A DNA stretch of 64,000 nt from Mytilus californianus (GCF_021869535.1 NW_026262668.1:10896348-10960347), one strand, 5' to 3'. Positions 46,779 to 60,108 are shown, counted from the stretch's first letter. Notes: generated by a model from the letters alone, not told the origin. A program made the numbers and translations.

Positions 46779-48278
46779 TTATTCTTCCCATTCTAATTTA
46801 GGAATTTGCATACCACAGTTACCATGGTATATATTAATATGACCCTCACAGTTGAAGTAAAGGTCAAAAACAGATTTGTACTCTTTGAATTTGTCTCTAT
46901 AGACAGTACATAACTGTCTATTCCATGAACAAGGTAAAATATGAAATAATTCTTCGTGTTCTAAACTTAACAAAAAGAAGAAATCTTGGTGAGCTAAATG
47001 GCCTCCAAAAGAATATTTTTTCGACGCATCTTTTATAACTTTGGGATTTATATATTGATTGTAAATGTTCGATTTTCTCATTTTATCCAAGTTTAAAAGC
47101 AAAACGCCCGCATTGAATCCTGTTATTCCATCTGGAGGTGGCTCACCAATGCGAGTTCCCGGATGCAATTTGCGATATTTTGACATCACATGTCTGTAAG
47201 CTGGTTGGTTTTCTCTAGCTATACCAATGATATTTGTATTTGAAAATTTATTAAATAATTTGTGAAGTTCCATAATATCGTTATTTAACTTTATGTCACA
47301 GTCTAGCATAATGATTTTGTGTATTGTATCTGGCATTAGTTTGTGCATGACAATAGATAAAAAGAAAATGGAGTCTTGATAATTCGCCAAATCTAAATTT
47401 ATGAAGTAAGGCTTGATGTCTTTGATGATATTATATGATCTCTTTGACATGTCTTCATCATCGAACTTTATAACCTGAAATGTAATTTATCACAATTATT
47501 GTTAATGCAGATGTTCATTCCTTCTAAGCTAGAGGCCTCCAGAAATGGGCAATAATTTTTAAATTTGTAAATTACAATCTATTTTTTTGTTTAGGATTTG
47601 AGAATAATAGCTAACAAAAGGTACCAGGTTTAAAATTTAAGACGTGCGTTTCATCCACACAATACTAACCAGTGACGCTCAGATCAAAATAGGTAACTGT
47701 TTGAAAATTAAGTTGATATAAGAACCCTACAAAATAGACCACAAATCATCTTTTATTTCGTATTTGAATGTTCCAAAATCAATCAAAGTTTGATTCATGT
47801 ATATGTAAAAGTGCACATACATAAGATCGATTTCTATCTGACGCAGCTCATTTGTTATATCATAAGAATTATCATATCCTACGTAGCAGTTTTATTTAAT
47901 ACTTACAACAACTTTCTTTTTTCTGTATTTCATTGTAGCATTTTTTATGATGTTTTCTGCAAGGATGTAGCTTGAGCTATCAGCAATGATGTAAATATTC
48001 AGGGGAACAGTTGTCCACTTAATCATTGAGAAAACAGCAGTTTCAAATTTTGATTCCATATTCATTCTGGGATATAGTTTAGCGTTTTTAAATATAATTC
48101 CTATGTTGATGTCGTTAAAGTCTGTTGTATAAGTCATTTGATTCGCCACACTGGTTTCGTCTCTAATTGCATGATGTGTTTTACTGTTGTAAACACTCCT
48201 TGACTTATGTAGATGATATATGATAAATAAAATTTGAACAATGAGTAAAAATAACGAGACAATACGTCTTGATTTCAT
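46779..48278 (-). CDS. XXYLT1: Xyloside xylosyltransferase 1-like (GT8), intact, nested in the SDR copy
   Basis: Two coding exons, 48278-47907 and 47474-46779, joined in phase 0 (donor GTAAGT, acceptor TTTCAG), give 124 + 231 = 355 aa. An acceptor (TATATTTCAG) about 30 bp upstream of the ATG suggests a further 5' UTR exon. Residues 6-22 ([17 protein letters not shown]) form a signal anchor, so this is a type II membrane protein. The metal-binding DxD is DCD at 182-184 in [37 protein letters not shown] and [12 protein letters not shown] follow, matching the animal XXYLT1 family, which adds a xylose to O-linked xylose-glucose on EGF repeats such as those of Notch, in the ER. Length is close to the family norm. 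Two dead relatives are at 20520 and 23765. The enzyme identity is from motif memory. Confidence 0.85.
47641..47678 (-). ncRNA. Hammerhead relic
   Basis: Right-unit partner of 24988-25027, same damaged core on the - strand. Confidence 0.3.
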
Positions 48279-48493
48279 TTCTGTTGCATGTCTCAGATCA
48301 AACGATTTCTGAAATATAAAATAAAGGAAATACAATAATACATATACATAAAACAACTCACCGAAGATAGCAGCGACTCATTTCATAAAAAATCTTAAGA
48401 GAAAAACACCTCGTAAGTCATGAACATTTCAGTATAACTTACGATCAATTTTTATCGTAAGATTTTTTGTGAAAAGAAATCATGGCTTATTTT

Positions 48494-48530
48494 TGGACGT
48501 CTCGTTTACAAAAGACTCATCAGTGACTCT
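48494..48530 (-). ncRNA. Hammerhead relic
   Basis: Right-unit counterpart of the 25839 relic. CTGATGA is intact, but GAAA is replaced by GAGA and stem III is shortened. Confidence 0.35.
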
Positions 48531-48675
48531 CGAATATAAAAGTTAAAAGACAAATAAAGTACGAAGTTGAAGAGCATTGAGGACCCAAAATTCTGAGAGG
48601 TTTTGCCGAATACAACTCAGGTAATTTATTCCTAGGGTATAAATCCTCCTAAATTTATTGTACGTTTGTTGTTTT

Positions 48676-49370
48676 TTTATGCCCCCGCCGTAGTGGAGGG
48701 GGCATTAAGTTTTACTTGTCCGTCTGTACGTCCGTCCGTACGTCCCGAAATTGGTTTCCGTTCTCTAACTTTAGTTTGTCTCAACCAAATGTTATCAAAC
48801 TTTTAAACAATGATTATTACCACAAAACACAGATCAAGTGTGAATTTGGGTGGCATCACTTTTACCGTTCTAGAGTTATGCTCCTTTACAAATCGAAAAA
48901 ATGCAGAATTTTTCGTTTCGGTTCTGTAACTTTAGGTTTGCCTCAACCAAATTTTATGAAATTTATACACAATGCTTATTCCCACAAAACTCAGATGAAG
49001 ATTGAATTATTGTGGCACCTGAGATCACCCCCAGTTTTTGGTGGGTTCGTGTTGCTTAGTCTTTAGTTTTCTATGTTGTGTCATCTGCACTATTATTTGT
49101 CTGTTTGTCTTTTTATTTTTGGCCATGGCGTTGTCAGTTTGTTTTTTGATCTATGAGTTTGACTGTCCCTCTTGTATCTTTCGTCCCTCTTTTACCGTTT
49201 TAGAGTTCTGCTCTTTTACAAATGGAAAAATTGCTGATTTTTTCGTTTCCGTTCTCTTACTTAAGTCTGCCTCAACCAAATGTAATGAAACTTTTACACA
49301 ATGCTTATTACCATAAAACTCAGATCAAGTATGAATTTGGGTAGCGTCACTTTTATCGTTCTTGAGATCG
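48676..49370 (+). mobile_element. Repeat with GTCCGTCC tract, split by a retroelement 3' end
   Basis: Starts ATGCCCCCGCCGTAGTGGAG, has a CGTCCGTCCGTACGTCC stretch, and contains ~250-bp subrepeats with CTCAACCAAATGTTAT. A retroelement 3' end (about 49014-49194, CCTGAGATCACCCCCAGTTT to CTTTCGTCCCTCT) interrupts it, as in the element at 17848. Confidence 0.55.
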
Positions 49371-51654
49371 CATTTGATTAAGGACAAATTAGATTAAATT
49401 GGTCATGACAAGTATTTTTTTATAAGAATCTGCATACAATAGTAGAATATTGCACTTTAACTAGAAATAAAAAAAATAATGTATTGATCTCTTTTATTTT
49501 ATTGAAATAATTCTTTCAAAATAAATGTTCATTTGTATAGCCTTACAATCGGCGAAGATCGATCTTCAAACTGTCTCAAACTGTGTTTGCAACATCAATT
49601 TCCGTGTGATCTATATTATATAACCATATTGCCACACATTTAGTTTTGAATATATTAACCAATCTTTAACCGTGTTATTAGTGAAACACTTCAAAAAATA
49701 TACGTTTTCAAGGCTTTATGACACTCTCTCTAAATCTTTTTATTACTACCTGTAACGTCTATGTTATATATGCACCTATAATTATTGTATTTACATTGTG
49801 TCATAGATCAAACTTATTAGTTTAGTGTATGTTTACTTGTTTTTGTTTAAATGTCTTTTTGATACAGTTAAGCCATTTCAGTTGATATTTTATAGTATGT
49901 ATTTTTATGTTGTAATGTTACACTACTGTCTCAAGTTAGGGTGAAGGTTGGCGCCTGTAAAAACGTTTAAACCCGCTGCATTTTTATGCACCTTTCCTAA
50001 GTCAGGAGCCTGTTGTTCAGTGGTTGTCGTTTGTTCGTGTGATTCATATGTGCTTCTCTTTTTTTCGTTTTTTATATAGATTAGACCGTTGGTTTTCCTG
50101 TTTGAAATGTTTTACACTAGTCATTTTGGGGCCCTTTATAGCTTGCTGTACGGTGTTGAAGGCCGTACTATGACCTATAATTGTTAACTTTTTATACATT
50201 GTGACTGTGATGGAGAGTTGTCTCATTGGCACTCATACCACATCTTCTTTTTTATATTTATGACACAACGAGGTTTAGCTAATTTCGACGTTTTGTGGAA
50301 TTTTCTTCATGCGCTACACATTGACTGATGTAACGTTATGATTACTTTACATATTTTATAAAACAAAAAATTAGCTGGCAACAACATGTCGATTATAAAG
50401 ATTATACGTACTGGGTGTTGCGACGGAGGTTGTACCAAGTCAGGAATATGGCAGATGTTTTCCATTCGTTTAATATGTTTGAGCTTTTGATTTTGCCAAT
50501 TGTTAAGGGACTTCCCGTTTTGAATTTTCCTTGGAGATCGGTATTTTTGTTGTTTTACTTTTTTTAAAGACAAATTTGATAACTTTTCCAAACTTTTGCG
50601 TGCATTTTATACAAATGTTTACTTATTTAAAGGATTTACATTCGAGGATATTTTAGTAAGTTTAGCAGTTTTATAGTTAATTTATTTTTATTCAATTAGA
50701 GCTCAATTTGTCTAAGTAATGTGTAACACACATCTGGGACATATTGCATTTACTGTTCCTTGAACTTAACAAAAATAAGTGCATTTCTATTTCACTTGAG
50801 TAAGTCAGTTATCTCTATGAAAATTGTTTCGTTCCGGGTAAAAGAAATAATTATTAATTCTATCCATCACTAATCAAAATTAAACAAAAAATACAACATT
50901 ATATTTCCAGCAAGAAATATGTCAATTTTCCTAATTAGTCATTGAAAAATTCGAATAATGTTACGTTTATGCATGTTGATATTGATCTTTTTATTTTTAA
51001 TGTCCGAAGGAGTGTACTAATGTTTTCTTCATTTAAAATCACGATACTATTAACAGTTTGGAATCTTTTTGATTATTCCATATTGATAGAACTTTAGTAG
51101 TTTTTTCCATATGAACTGGATTTTGAATAAAACTGAATATTAACTTGCGTGAAAAGTATATTCAGCGCGCAAAACATAGCGTGTATTTACGTGCATAATT
51201 ATGGTAAAATCGTTTGATGTGCAATTGGTTTTTGGTAAACTATTGTCATTACATAGATTCCCTCTCTCGGAAAACGGAATAAAACAATTTCTGTCTTTTG
51301 TTTCGGTAAATATAGGGTTTAATTGACTTTTGAAAGCATTAAGTTTATTATGTGTCAAGGAAAAATATTATAATTTTGAATATTTATCGAAGCATGCATC
51401 AGAAGCCTGTAATGCAGTGGTTGTCGTTGGTTGTTGTCCGCATATTGATTTGTTATATATAAATCAGGTCGTTAGTTTTCTCATTTGAATTGTTTCACAT
51501 TTGTCAGGGCCTTTCATAGCTGATTTTACGGTATGAGTTTTGCTCATTGTTGAATGCCATACGATGACTTATAGATGCTTACATCCACGTCATTTGGACT
51601 CGTGTAGAGAGTTGTCTCATTGGAAATCACATCACATCTCCTTATTTTTATATG
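49371..51654 (+). other. SDR' intron 4, repeat-rich remainder
   Basis: Contains a ~470-bp dispersed repeat on the + strand (49790-50262) with AGTTAGGGTGAAGGTTGGCG and GGCCGTACTATGACC, an inverted partner of the one at 54500-54980. Also a 50420-50540 repeat and a CATACGATGACTTATAG-containing repeat (51400-51645). No gene seen. Confidence 0.5.
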
Positions 51655-51930
51655 CCCCGCCGTAACGGAGGGGGCATAAAGTTTTACCCTTGTCCGTCGG
51701 AACGTTCGTCCGTTTGTCCGTACGTCAGTACGGCCGTGGTTTGTGTTCTCTAACTTACGTTTGCCTCAACCAAATGTTATGAATCTTGTACACAATGCTT
51801 ATTACCACAAAACAAAGATCAAGTTTGAATTTTTTTTTGCGTTGCTTTACTGTTCTTGAGTTGTGTCCCCTTATAACGTTATATGCAAGCGGTGGCATCA
51901 TTTGTGTCCCATGGACACATTCCCCATTTA
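51655..51930 (+). mobile_element. Short repeat with GTCCGT tract
   Basis: Starts ATGCCCCGCCGTAACGGAGG, ends CCATGGACACATTCCCC. Same family as 48676. Confidence 0.5.
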
Positions 51931-52389
51931 TTTATATTAAATGATTGCGTTTGAGTAAATTTTGTCGAAATTGAAATCAATTACATCATTTCAGACACCT
52001 GATTACTTGAGATATAATAGATAATCATTATAGCAATTAATATGATTCTAATCAATGAATGTAGTATTCTTTGAATCACTTACTTATTTCAATTACAATG
52101 CTTTTTCATCCAATCCCAACGCTTTTCCCATCCACCTTTTAACTTGTATAAATCCACAAGGCAATTGTTTTCACTTAAAAATAACAAGACATGTGTCACA
52201 ACAGCTTACATTTTAACATTAAAGGGTAACAAATCGATAAAAAGAATTTTATTTTTTTATAAATCATTATTAAAATTTTTTCTACAGAAAATATTGTATT
52301 TGTTTCAAGTATTTGTGGCGGTAGACCGGTAAGTTCAACTCCTATATTATATGACGAAAGTATATGTGGTGTAAGACCGGTTAAGTTCA

Positions 52390-52740
52390 ATCATCATTTC
52401 TAGACATTTACCTCGAATATGACAACAGTGGTCATCTCAGTACCAGAATCTATTACAAACGAGACGATTTCAATTTTCCTCACCGTAGCAGCAAAATACC
52501 ATCTTCGCCGCGTATGGAGTAGACACTTCTCAACTCATACGATATTCAATAGCTTGCAGCTGTTACTCAGACTTTGTAAAACATCATCTGTGTCTGAGCA
52601 AAAATTAATGAGCCAGGGTTTTTTCAAAGAACGTCTTGTCCTTTTTCACAAAAAGTTCATCGGAAAGTACCAAGACCTAGTAGATAAATATTCAGTGTGT
52701 ACTTCACTAATAATACAAGATTGTCTTGATGTTTAGCTTA
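52390..52740 (+). pseudogene. Decayed RT C-terminal fragment
   Basis: Right-unit partner of 27300-27665. Encodes KYQDLVDKYSVCTSLIIQD in the same position after exon 5'. Confidence 0.45.
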
Positions 52741-54499
52741 TAGGTGCTGAAGATGTGTCTTTTTATTTTACTTAAGTTTCGATCCCGTTACTTGTCTTCG
52801 TGCTACTAGTATAATGTTACTTTTTGTCGTATGACTTTTGACGTAACTCGGTATTCATGCATCCTGCCATCAGGTTTTTGACTTTTAACTTTGGGCATTC
52901 CTGGTGCAGCTGGGTCATGAGGTGAGATTCGGACACAAAGGGTTTTTACAATGTTGTTTCTATTTTGTTTAGATCGTTAGATTAATTTGTATGTTTGTTT
53001 TAATTTTTTTTTAGTCAGTCTGTGATGTATGTTACACAGTTTTGGCTGCTGGATCCCAGTTATTGTCACAATAACCTATTATGTCTGTTTGGGTTGTTCA
53101 CCCAATTTTGTCAATGTAACGGAAATGTAAACAACTGTGATACAAGTGGGAGGTTTAGCCAGCTATAAAACAAGGTTTAACCCACCATTTTCTTTGGAAA
53201 ATGCCTGTACCAAGTCAGGAATATGGCAGTTGTTTTTCACTTATTCCGTTGATTTTGTTAGTTTTTATGAACTTCTCCTTTTTTAATTTGCCTTGGTGTT
53301 CGATATTTCTGTTATATTTTTTCTATATGTCTGTGAATGTGCCAAATACTTTGGAACACATGAGTTAAATTCATGGAGATATTTAAACTGGATATCACAT
53401 TTTACACAATGTGTGAAATAGCCAGAAAACTAGAACATATACCCCCATTTGTCTTATGAGCAGAAGGCAATTAATCTGAATAGTGCCACCCTTGTGTAGA
53501 TAAAGTGTATGTTATATTTACAAAACAGTGATATAAAAAATTGAAAAACTTTGAAAATAAGTACGGTGATCTATATTTTTTGAAAATGAATTTGAAATGG
53601 ATGTATATTTTACATTTTTAGCAAAACATAAGGAAAATCTATCAAAATTATGTTATGGATGTCAAGTTGGTTAAATATTTGTATACAGTTTTTATAGTGT
53701 CTGTCCACCTTTATATAGAGTATAGAAATGAAGCATGAGTTGATGGTCTCAATGAGTAACTATACATTGTTTTACAGATGGGAGAGCTGTCTGTATATTG
53801 TATGAGTAAAGCGGCTATTGATATGTTTACCCAATGTCTTGCTTTAGGTCAGTATATATTGTATGGCTTTAGTGTCCTTTGAGGTATGTAAACGGCTACA
53901 CCCACTTCATTTGAACTCTGTTGGATAGTTGTCGTATTGGCAATCATACCACATCTCCTTATTTTTATATAGTCAGGTACCTATAAAGTAGCAGAGATAA
54001 CGGACAATTTGAGAAGATATTTAAGACGGTATATTACAGGGAACATCATCCCTTGTGTTGGGATGGTGGGTTGTTGATAGAGTCGCAGTTTTCATACGAC
54101 CAGGGTTTTAGTATATTTTCCATAAAACTGCGACATTGAAGCTTAAGTCAACTTATTTTCATATTTTTAAATGAAACTGAAATGAATGAAATTGAAGAAG
54201 GTGTAAAACTGCCTTTATATTTATTAATGTCATTTCATTCTGTAAAACAGCAGGAAATATAAAATTTTCGTTAATGCACTAACAAAAAAGGACTTCAGAC
54301 ATAAGGAGATTATTAATCACCTTTGCATCCAAACCCCGGATTAATTTCTTTTATTCATGTTTCGAGTTGATGATCATAGAAGGTTTAGGTTTCTTTGGCA
54401 ACAACTGTACATGTTAATGTTGCTGAGATATTCTATATACTTTTTTTACTCCGAACTTTCCATTTTTATGTAACTCCGTTTAAATTTGATCTGCATATT

Positions 54500-54980
54500 A
54501 GATATAAGAAGATGTGGTATGAGTGCCAATGAGACAACTCTCCATCCAAGTCACAATTTGTAAAAGTAAACCATTATAGGTCAAAGTACGGCCTTCAACA
54601 CGGAGCCTTGGCTCACACCGAACAGCAAGCTATAAAGGGCCCCAAAAATGACTAGTGTAAAACCATTCAAACAGGAAAACCAACAGTCTAGTCTATATAA
54701 AAAACGAGAAAGAGAAACACTTATCAACAACATCAACAAACGACAACCACTGAACATCAGGTTCCTGACTTAGGACAGGTGCAAACAAATGCAACGGGTT
54801 TAACGTTTTAATAGGCGCCAACCTTCACCCTACCTGAAACAATAATGTAACATCACAACATAGAAAGACACACTATAAAATATCAATTGAAATGGCTTAA
54901 CTCCATCAAAAGACATATTAACAAAAACAAGTGAACATACACTGAACGAATAAATTTGATCTATGACACAATGTAAATAC
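54500..54980 (-). repeat. Long copy of the CGTACGGCC dispersed repeat
   Basis: Markers GATGTGGTATGAGTGCCAAT, TCAAAGTACGGCCTTCAAC and ATAGGCGCCAACCTTCACCC run in the opposite direction to 49790-50262. The two copies face each other across about 4.2 kb. Absent from the left unit at this place. Confidence 0.6.
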
Positions 54981-55529
54981 AAAATTAATAAAACAGGGGG
55001 TTAGATATAAAACAATATCAGAAAGACAACCATAACCTTGAACAAAATGCCGCCAAATAAAATAACGTACACAGGTAAATAAAAATAATTTTGTAGTAAA
55101 GTATACATTGAGTACGGAAATAACTTTGTTGTTCCTAGTACGAGAACAAAAGTGAAAATTTGTCGTCATACTAAACACTTATCAAAGGTTCTATATATTA
55201 AAAATAGTGAGACTAGATATAACACTGAATAAGTTAATATTAAATAACAAAAATACATCACAAATTGTATCAACAGGTCAAATTAACACGAAAGTACGAT
55301 TTGAGAGTAGTCGCAGTTACTGAAAGCTAGTTGAAAGCCAAAAACAATTAATAATAAAAAAAATCATGCATCAGAGACCATATTAGGTATATATATATTT
55401 AGATAATCTACATATTTTATCAATTTATATAATGTCTTTAAATTGATGCCTTATTAATTTACGTGTGTTTCATATCTGGATTTCCTGGCTTATAAGGAAA
55501 CTGCTAAACTAAGAGTTTTTTAATGATAA

Positions 55530-55985
55530 CGTTGAAAGTCATCTCTTCAAAACTTTTACGGACACCACCATTCTTGATAAGATCGTTTTTGAATATCTTT
55601 GTCAAAGATGGCAATGGATGTTCTATTTGTGATTGAAACATTCCCTTTTCTTCGTCGCGATCTAGTCTTTTTGTGCTGAGGCGGCGTAAAGCAAACACCA
55701 ATCAATCAGTCTTTTCTTAGTTCATAACTTATTGCCGAATTTAGACATGTCATAAGCAATCCGACAGGTTGCATTGGTGAACAATGACTGCTTCTTACCT
55801 TTTAGGAGCACTTAAGTTCAATTTTGTTTTAGTGGGCGTTATGTTGCTCATTTATTAGTTATCTGTGTTGTGTTTTATGCACTAATGTTTGTTTTTTCTT
55901 ATGTTTCTTTTGGTCATGGTGTTGTCTAATTTATATTGCATTGATGACTTTTATTTTCCCATTGGTATTTCCATACCGTTGTATA
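55530..55985 (+). repeat. Decayed retroelement 3' end in SDR' intron 6
   Basis: Right-unit partner of 31800-32190. Confidence 0.45.
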
Positions 55986-56868
55986 GATATAAAAATAAGG
56001 AGATTGATAATATTATACATAAGTTGACTATTATTGATTATTTCAGAATTGGCTCCATTTGGTGTAAGAGTAAACGCAATTAAGTAAGTTATTTATTTGG
56101 TTGGTATTTATTAGGAACAAACAACATGGCAGCTAGACATAAAGTAGAATAAATTTGATTTACAATAAAATCTATTGAAAAGCACCATACAACCGGGTTA
56201 TTTCTGGAAACCACTGTCTTAATTGGCATAATAGTAGTATTTCTTCATTATGGTATATTGGCAATCATGTAGTATCTGGTTTTCAGATTTCTGCAACCAA
56301 AGTTGTACCCATGCAAACAAAATTTGAGGTATATAGGAACCACCTTCTTCGTCTGACTTCTGTGTGTCTGTCCGTCCGTCCCAATTCGGGTCAGGGGCAT
56401 AACTGTTGTATCGTAGCACTTAGATTGAGTTAACTTGGTATACAGATGCAGTAATTAAAACTAACATTTTTGACAGTCTTCAGGGATTTGCAGTAATAAA
56501 CACAAGCATTAATTTGTGAATATACAGTAAAAAAAACTCATCCTTTTGTTCCTGTGTCAGATTGACTTACCGGTAATCCTGTGTCAACATCACACAGTGA
56601 CAATGATTATATAAAGTAAACATACTGAAAGCCAGACATAGCTTGTATTTTATTGGACTCTCAACGAATTCAATAAAGTTATTTTATCATGGTAACCTTT
56701 TGAAACGATTCACTAATACTTTTTTTATGATTAATGATAATATATCAACAACATTCTCCATCTACAAATCTATTCCCTTTTCAGCTCATAAATATATTTA
56801 TTATTGACTTAAATATACAAATTGACAATGAAGGTTTCAATTTTCCCATTATAACGTTTCATTTTTGA

Positions 56869-57330
56869 GTGTCAACATTCCAGTACCGCTTACATATGGT
56901 ATTTATTTTCAAGTTGGAACGATATTCCAGCGAAGGCATTTCCTATCATGATTTCTTTGAAAGAGTGTTAATGCTTAAAAGAAAGTCATTGCATCAAGGG
57001 TTCCAAATTGAAACTTGGAGTAATCACTTTTACGGACTCCATCATGATTTGGTTGACCGTTATGGGATATCTACGTCACAGATGACCACGGATATGTTCA
57101 ACTTGTCGTGACCACGACGGGTGTCACAAGTTTAGCAGGAACAGTCGGCCCTCCCAATATCCATGAGTTCATCCCGGTTTTTAGTGCGGATTGTATTGCT
57201 TATACTTTAGTTTTCTGTGTGGTGTTTTGTTATTGTTGTTTGTCTTTTAATCGTTTTTCTTTTTTTGCCATGGTGTTGTGTGTTTTTATTGAACTAAGGA
57301 TTTTTTTTGTCCCCTAGGTATCCTCTCCCT
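56869..57330 (+). repeat. Decayed retroelement 3' end in SDR' intron 7
   Basis: Encodes FYGLHHDLVDRYGISTSQM, then a 3' UTR remnant. Partner of 33290-33870. Confidence 0.55.
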
Positions 57331-59884
57331 CTGTCTTAATAATTTTATACAAATTGATATACATTATATGTTGATCAGCGTTGAAGCACCATCTGCGTTT
57401 GTTATACTACTTGTAGACTTTCCATACTAAATATTACCGTTGACCTCCTTGTTAACAGTATGTTTCCTATTTAATCCAGGTACAATAGTTTCAAAGATAG
57501 CTAGACGTGGAGAAAGAGGATATCATTCTGATAAAGACTATTCAAAAGTACCTTTATTCGTTATTTTGGATTTTTATTGTGTCAAAACTTTCGTAAAAGT
57601 TATCTTTTCATTTTAAAATATCAAATCTCCATAGACATTAATTATATGACTGACACATGCATGCATTCGTCAAATTCGTAGCAAAGGTTCAATTTGTGAT
57701 TGAAATTGGGATAAAAGCTAGGTCAGACCAAACTAACTATGAATGGCATTTTAAACTGAACACTTAAATATCAGAGCAAAAGATATCCACCGTCATCAAC
57801 AACTAATTTATACCATTTGAGACGTTTTGTTATTTCTAGGTATCAATTGTTTTTGTTTTACTGTTTCATTGGCATTTATGTTCAATAATACTTAAAACAT
57901 GAAATGGTCAATTTGAATATAACTTTCAGTTTCAGAAAGTACTGTCCGCTAAGTAGCCAGTGCTTTGTTACTTGTATGACTTAAATTATACATTTCAACA
58001 TTGAATATCCATCACATAAATTATTTAATTGTTTGAAGTTACTTTAAATGATTTACTTCCATATTAGGCTGTCTTTGAATGATTTAGCTGTTCTATTTGT
58101 GACTTTTTCACACAAAAGTTTAATATGTTTTGCTATCCCAATTTCTGGTCTCTATCGTAACTGTTGAAAAAATATTCAATTACATTTTTTTTTCGTTTTA
58201 TTGGGTCTATTTAGAAAATGGAAAATGTTTTATTAAGATACTAACGTATATATCAAATGACACTCTCACTCATTTGACGTGCTAAAATTGAATTGAATTT
58301 CAGCTTCATAAGCTGCTTTTACATAAAAATGGACATTTCAATTAAAGCAATGTTTACGCGATTTATTTTACAAAACGAATTCGTTGGTGCAAATTTTGCA
58401 CAGTAGAAAAAAAAATATTCCATTTCATCTGGTTTTACGAATATTTTTCCATGTTATCTTAGTAAGTACCATAGCTGAAAACAGTCCAAAATATCCACCT
58501 CATACATTTATGTCTTCTTTTGTATATATTAGTGGTTTGAATAAGTGAACATTGTAATGTAAATTATTTTTCGAAACAGCCGTGGACAGAAACATTATTG
58601 TGTGGGATAGTACTACATCTACATGAATCATATGTACGTCTAACATATTTATAATTATCTGGAAGTTTATCCTTGACTATAAGTGTTTCATAGATAAAAG
58701 TAAACTGTATTTAGAATGTATAGTTTGGTTAATATTAGATACAGTATGCAAAAAATTCAGCTTCAACCTATTTTCGTTTCAGTTTTTAGTAGCACAAACA
58801 GCAACACATCCACTTGGAAGAGTAGGCGTGCCACAGGATGTGGCATCAGCAATTTCTTTCTTAGCTTCCGACGAAGCATCATTTATTTCTGGTCAGATTT
58901 TATATGTCGATGGTGCACGACATTGCATATCCGCTGGAGTAACAACAAGTGTTAAATGATACATGTAATTGTGTATTTTATGGAATAATTTATACCATTA
59001 AAACTGAAGCAATTTAAAAATATGAAAGAACAAAGGTATTGTTTTAGTTGATTGAAAGAAATGAGTAGATACGAAAATAATTCTCTGAAAGAAAATACTA
59101 TAAAACACAAAATGATACCGGTAGACTACAGAATGAGAGTAAATACAAGAAAAGTGGCACATATAGGTCATCGTACGGTCTTCAACAATGAGCAAACCCC
59201 ATACCCTACAGAAATCTGTAAAAAGACCTTCTTTACTAAATATAAAAACAATTCGAAAAGGAAGACATGATATATGCTTTACAATAAATGTACAACCTAT
59301 ATGACAGACAGCAACAAACGTCAATCACTGAATTACAAGCTCCTGACCTAAGACAGGCACATTAATATTTGTACGGTGTTAAACATGTTTGTTTTGCACA
59401 TAAATCAGGCCGTTGGTTTTCTCAGTTGAATTGTTTTACATTTTGTTAAGTCAAGGCATTTTATAGCTTGCTATGTGGTGTAATTTTTCTCGTTGTTGAA
59501 GGCCGTACGACGACCTATATTTATTTAAATCTACGTCATTTGGTCTCTGGTGGATAGTTGTCTCATTGACAATCATACCACATCTCCTTATTTTTGATTA
59601 TAAGAGCTGAAACCTCCCCTTACATAAAACAGTGTTGTAACAGCACAAGATTAGAAAAAAAATATTGAAATGAAATATAAAAATCAGTTGGAAAAGTCTG
59701 TACTCATCATATCAGCACTAAGCATACCGACGACCCTAACAAAAAGACAGAAAACACCTTGTTTTAAATTACGGAATACATCTCCCTCATGCAAAGCTCT
59801 GATTCCTTTCCCGGCGTTGGCTATACTTTTTGTCATTGTTTGGTTTATAAGCTTTTCAGTTTTGGATTTGAAATATTTAGGTCT

Positions 59885-59927
59885 CGAGCATGACGAGACT
59901 TGTATTGTCGAAATACGTATCTGGTGC
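59885..59927 (+). ncRNA. Hammerhead relic, relative of the 540-bp family
   Basis: TGACGA, stem II GAC/GTC, GAAA, palindrome ATACGTAT, C, then TGGTGC. The invariant C before TGACGA is A here, and stem I is short. Confidence 0.5.
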
Positions 59928-60108
59928 ACCCAACTTGGTACCGTTAATGTAATTACATGGATCGTCTCTAACTTTCTCTGTAAACAGAATCACCGTGAAA
60001 ATAAGAATGTGATATGCCGTTTGTATTTGTTTTATGTATTTTTGTCATATAGCTCTTCAACTGTTTCGGTACTTATACATTCCTCGGATTTCAGATGTTC
60101 GGCTTTGA

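Larger units (their letters stand above)
45578..58959 (+). pseudogene. SDR second copy, exons 4'-9' only
   Basis: Exons: 45578-45715, 52288-52328, 53778-53847, 56047-56083, 57475-57547 and 58783-58959. Exons 1-3 with the start codon and cofactor loop are absent because the duplication began in intron 3. Exon 4' is 138 nt instead of 139: a lost A after the CACGCCTGC stretch shifts the frame. Exon 5' changes Gly137 to Glu at the junction. The acceptor of exon 8' is AA instead of AG (57473-57474), and the nearby upstream AG would bring in a stop. Exon 6' keeps YCMSK and exon 9' is open to the stop. An ATTAAA is at 58997-59002. It is a pseudogene by the reading frame; exon 9' might still serve as an alternative last exon of the left gene. 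Confidence 0.88.
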
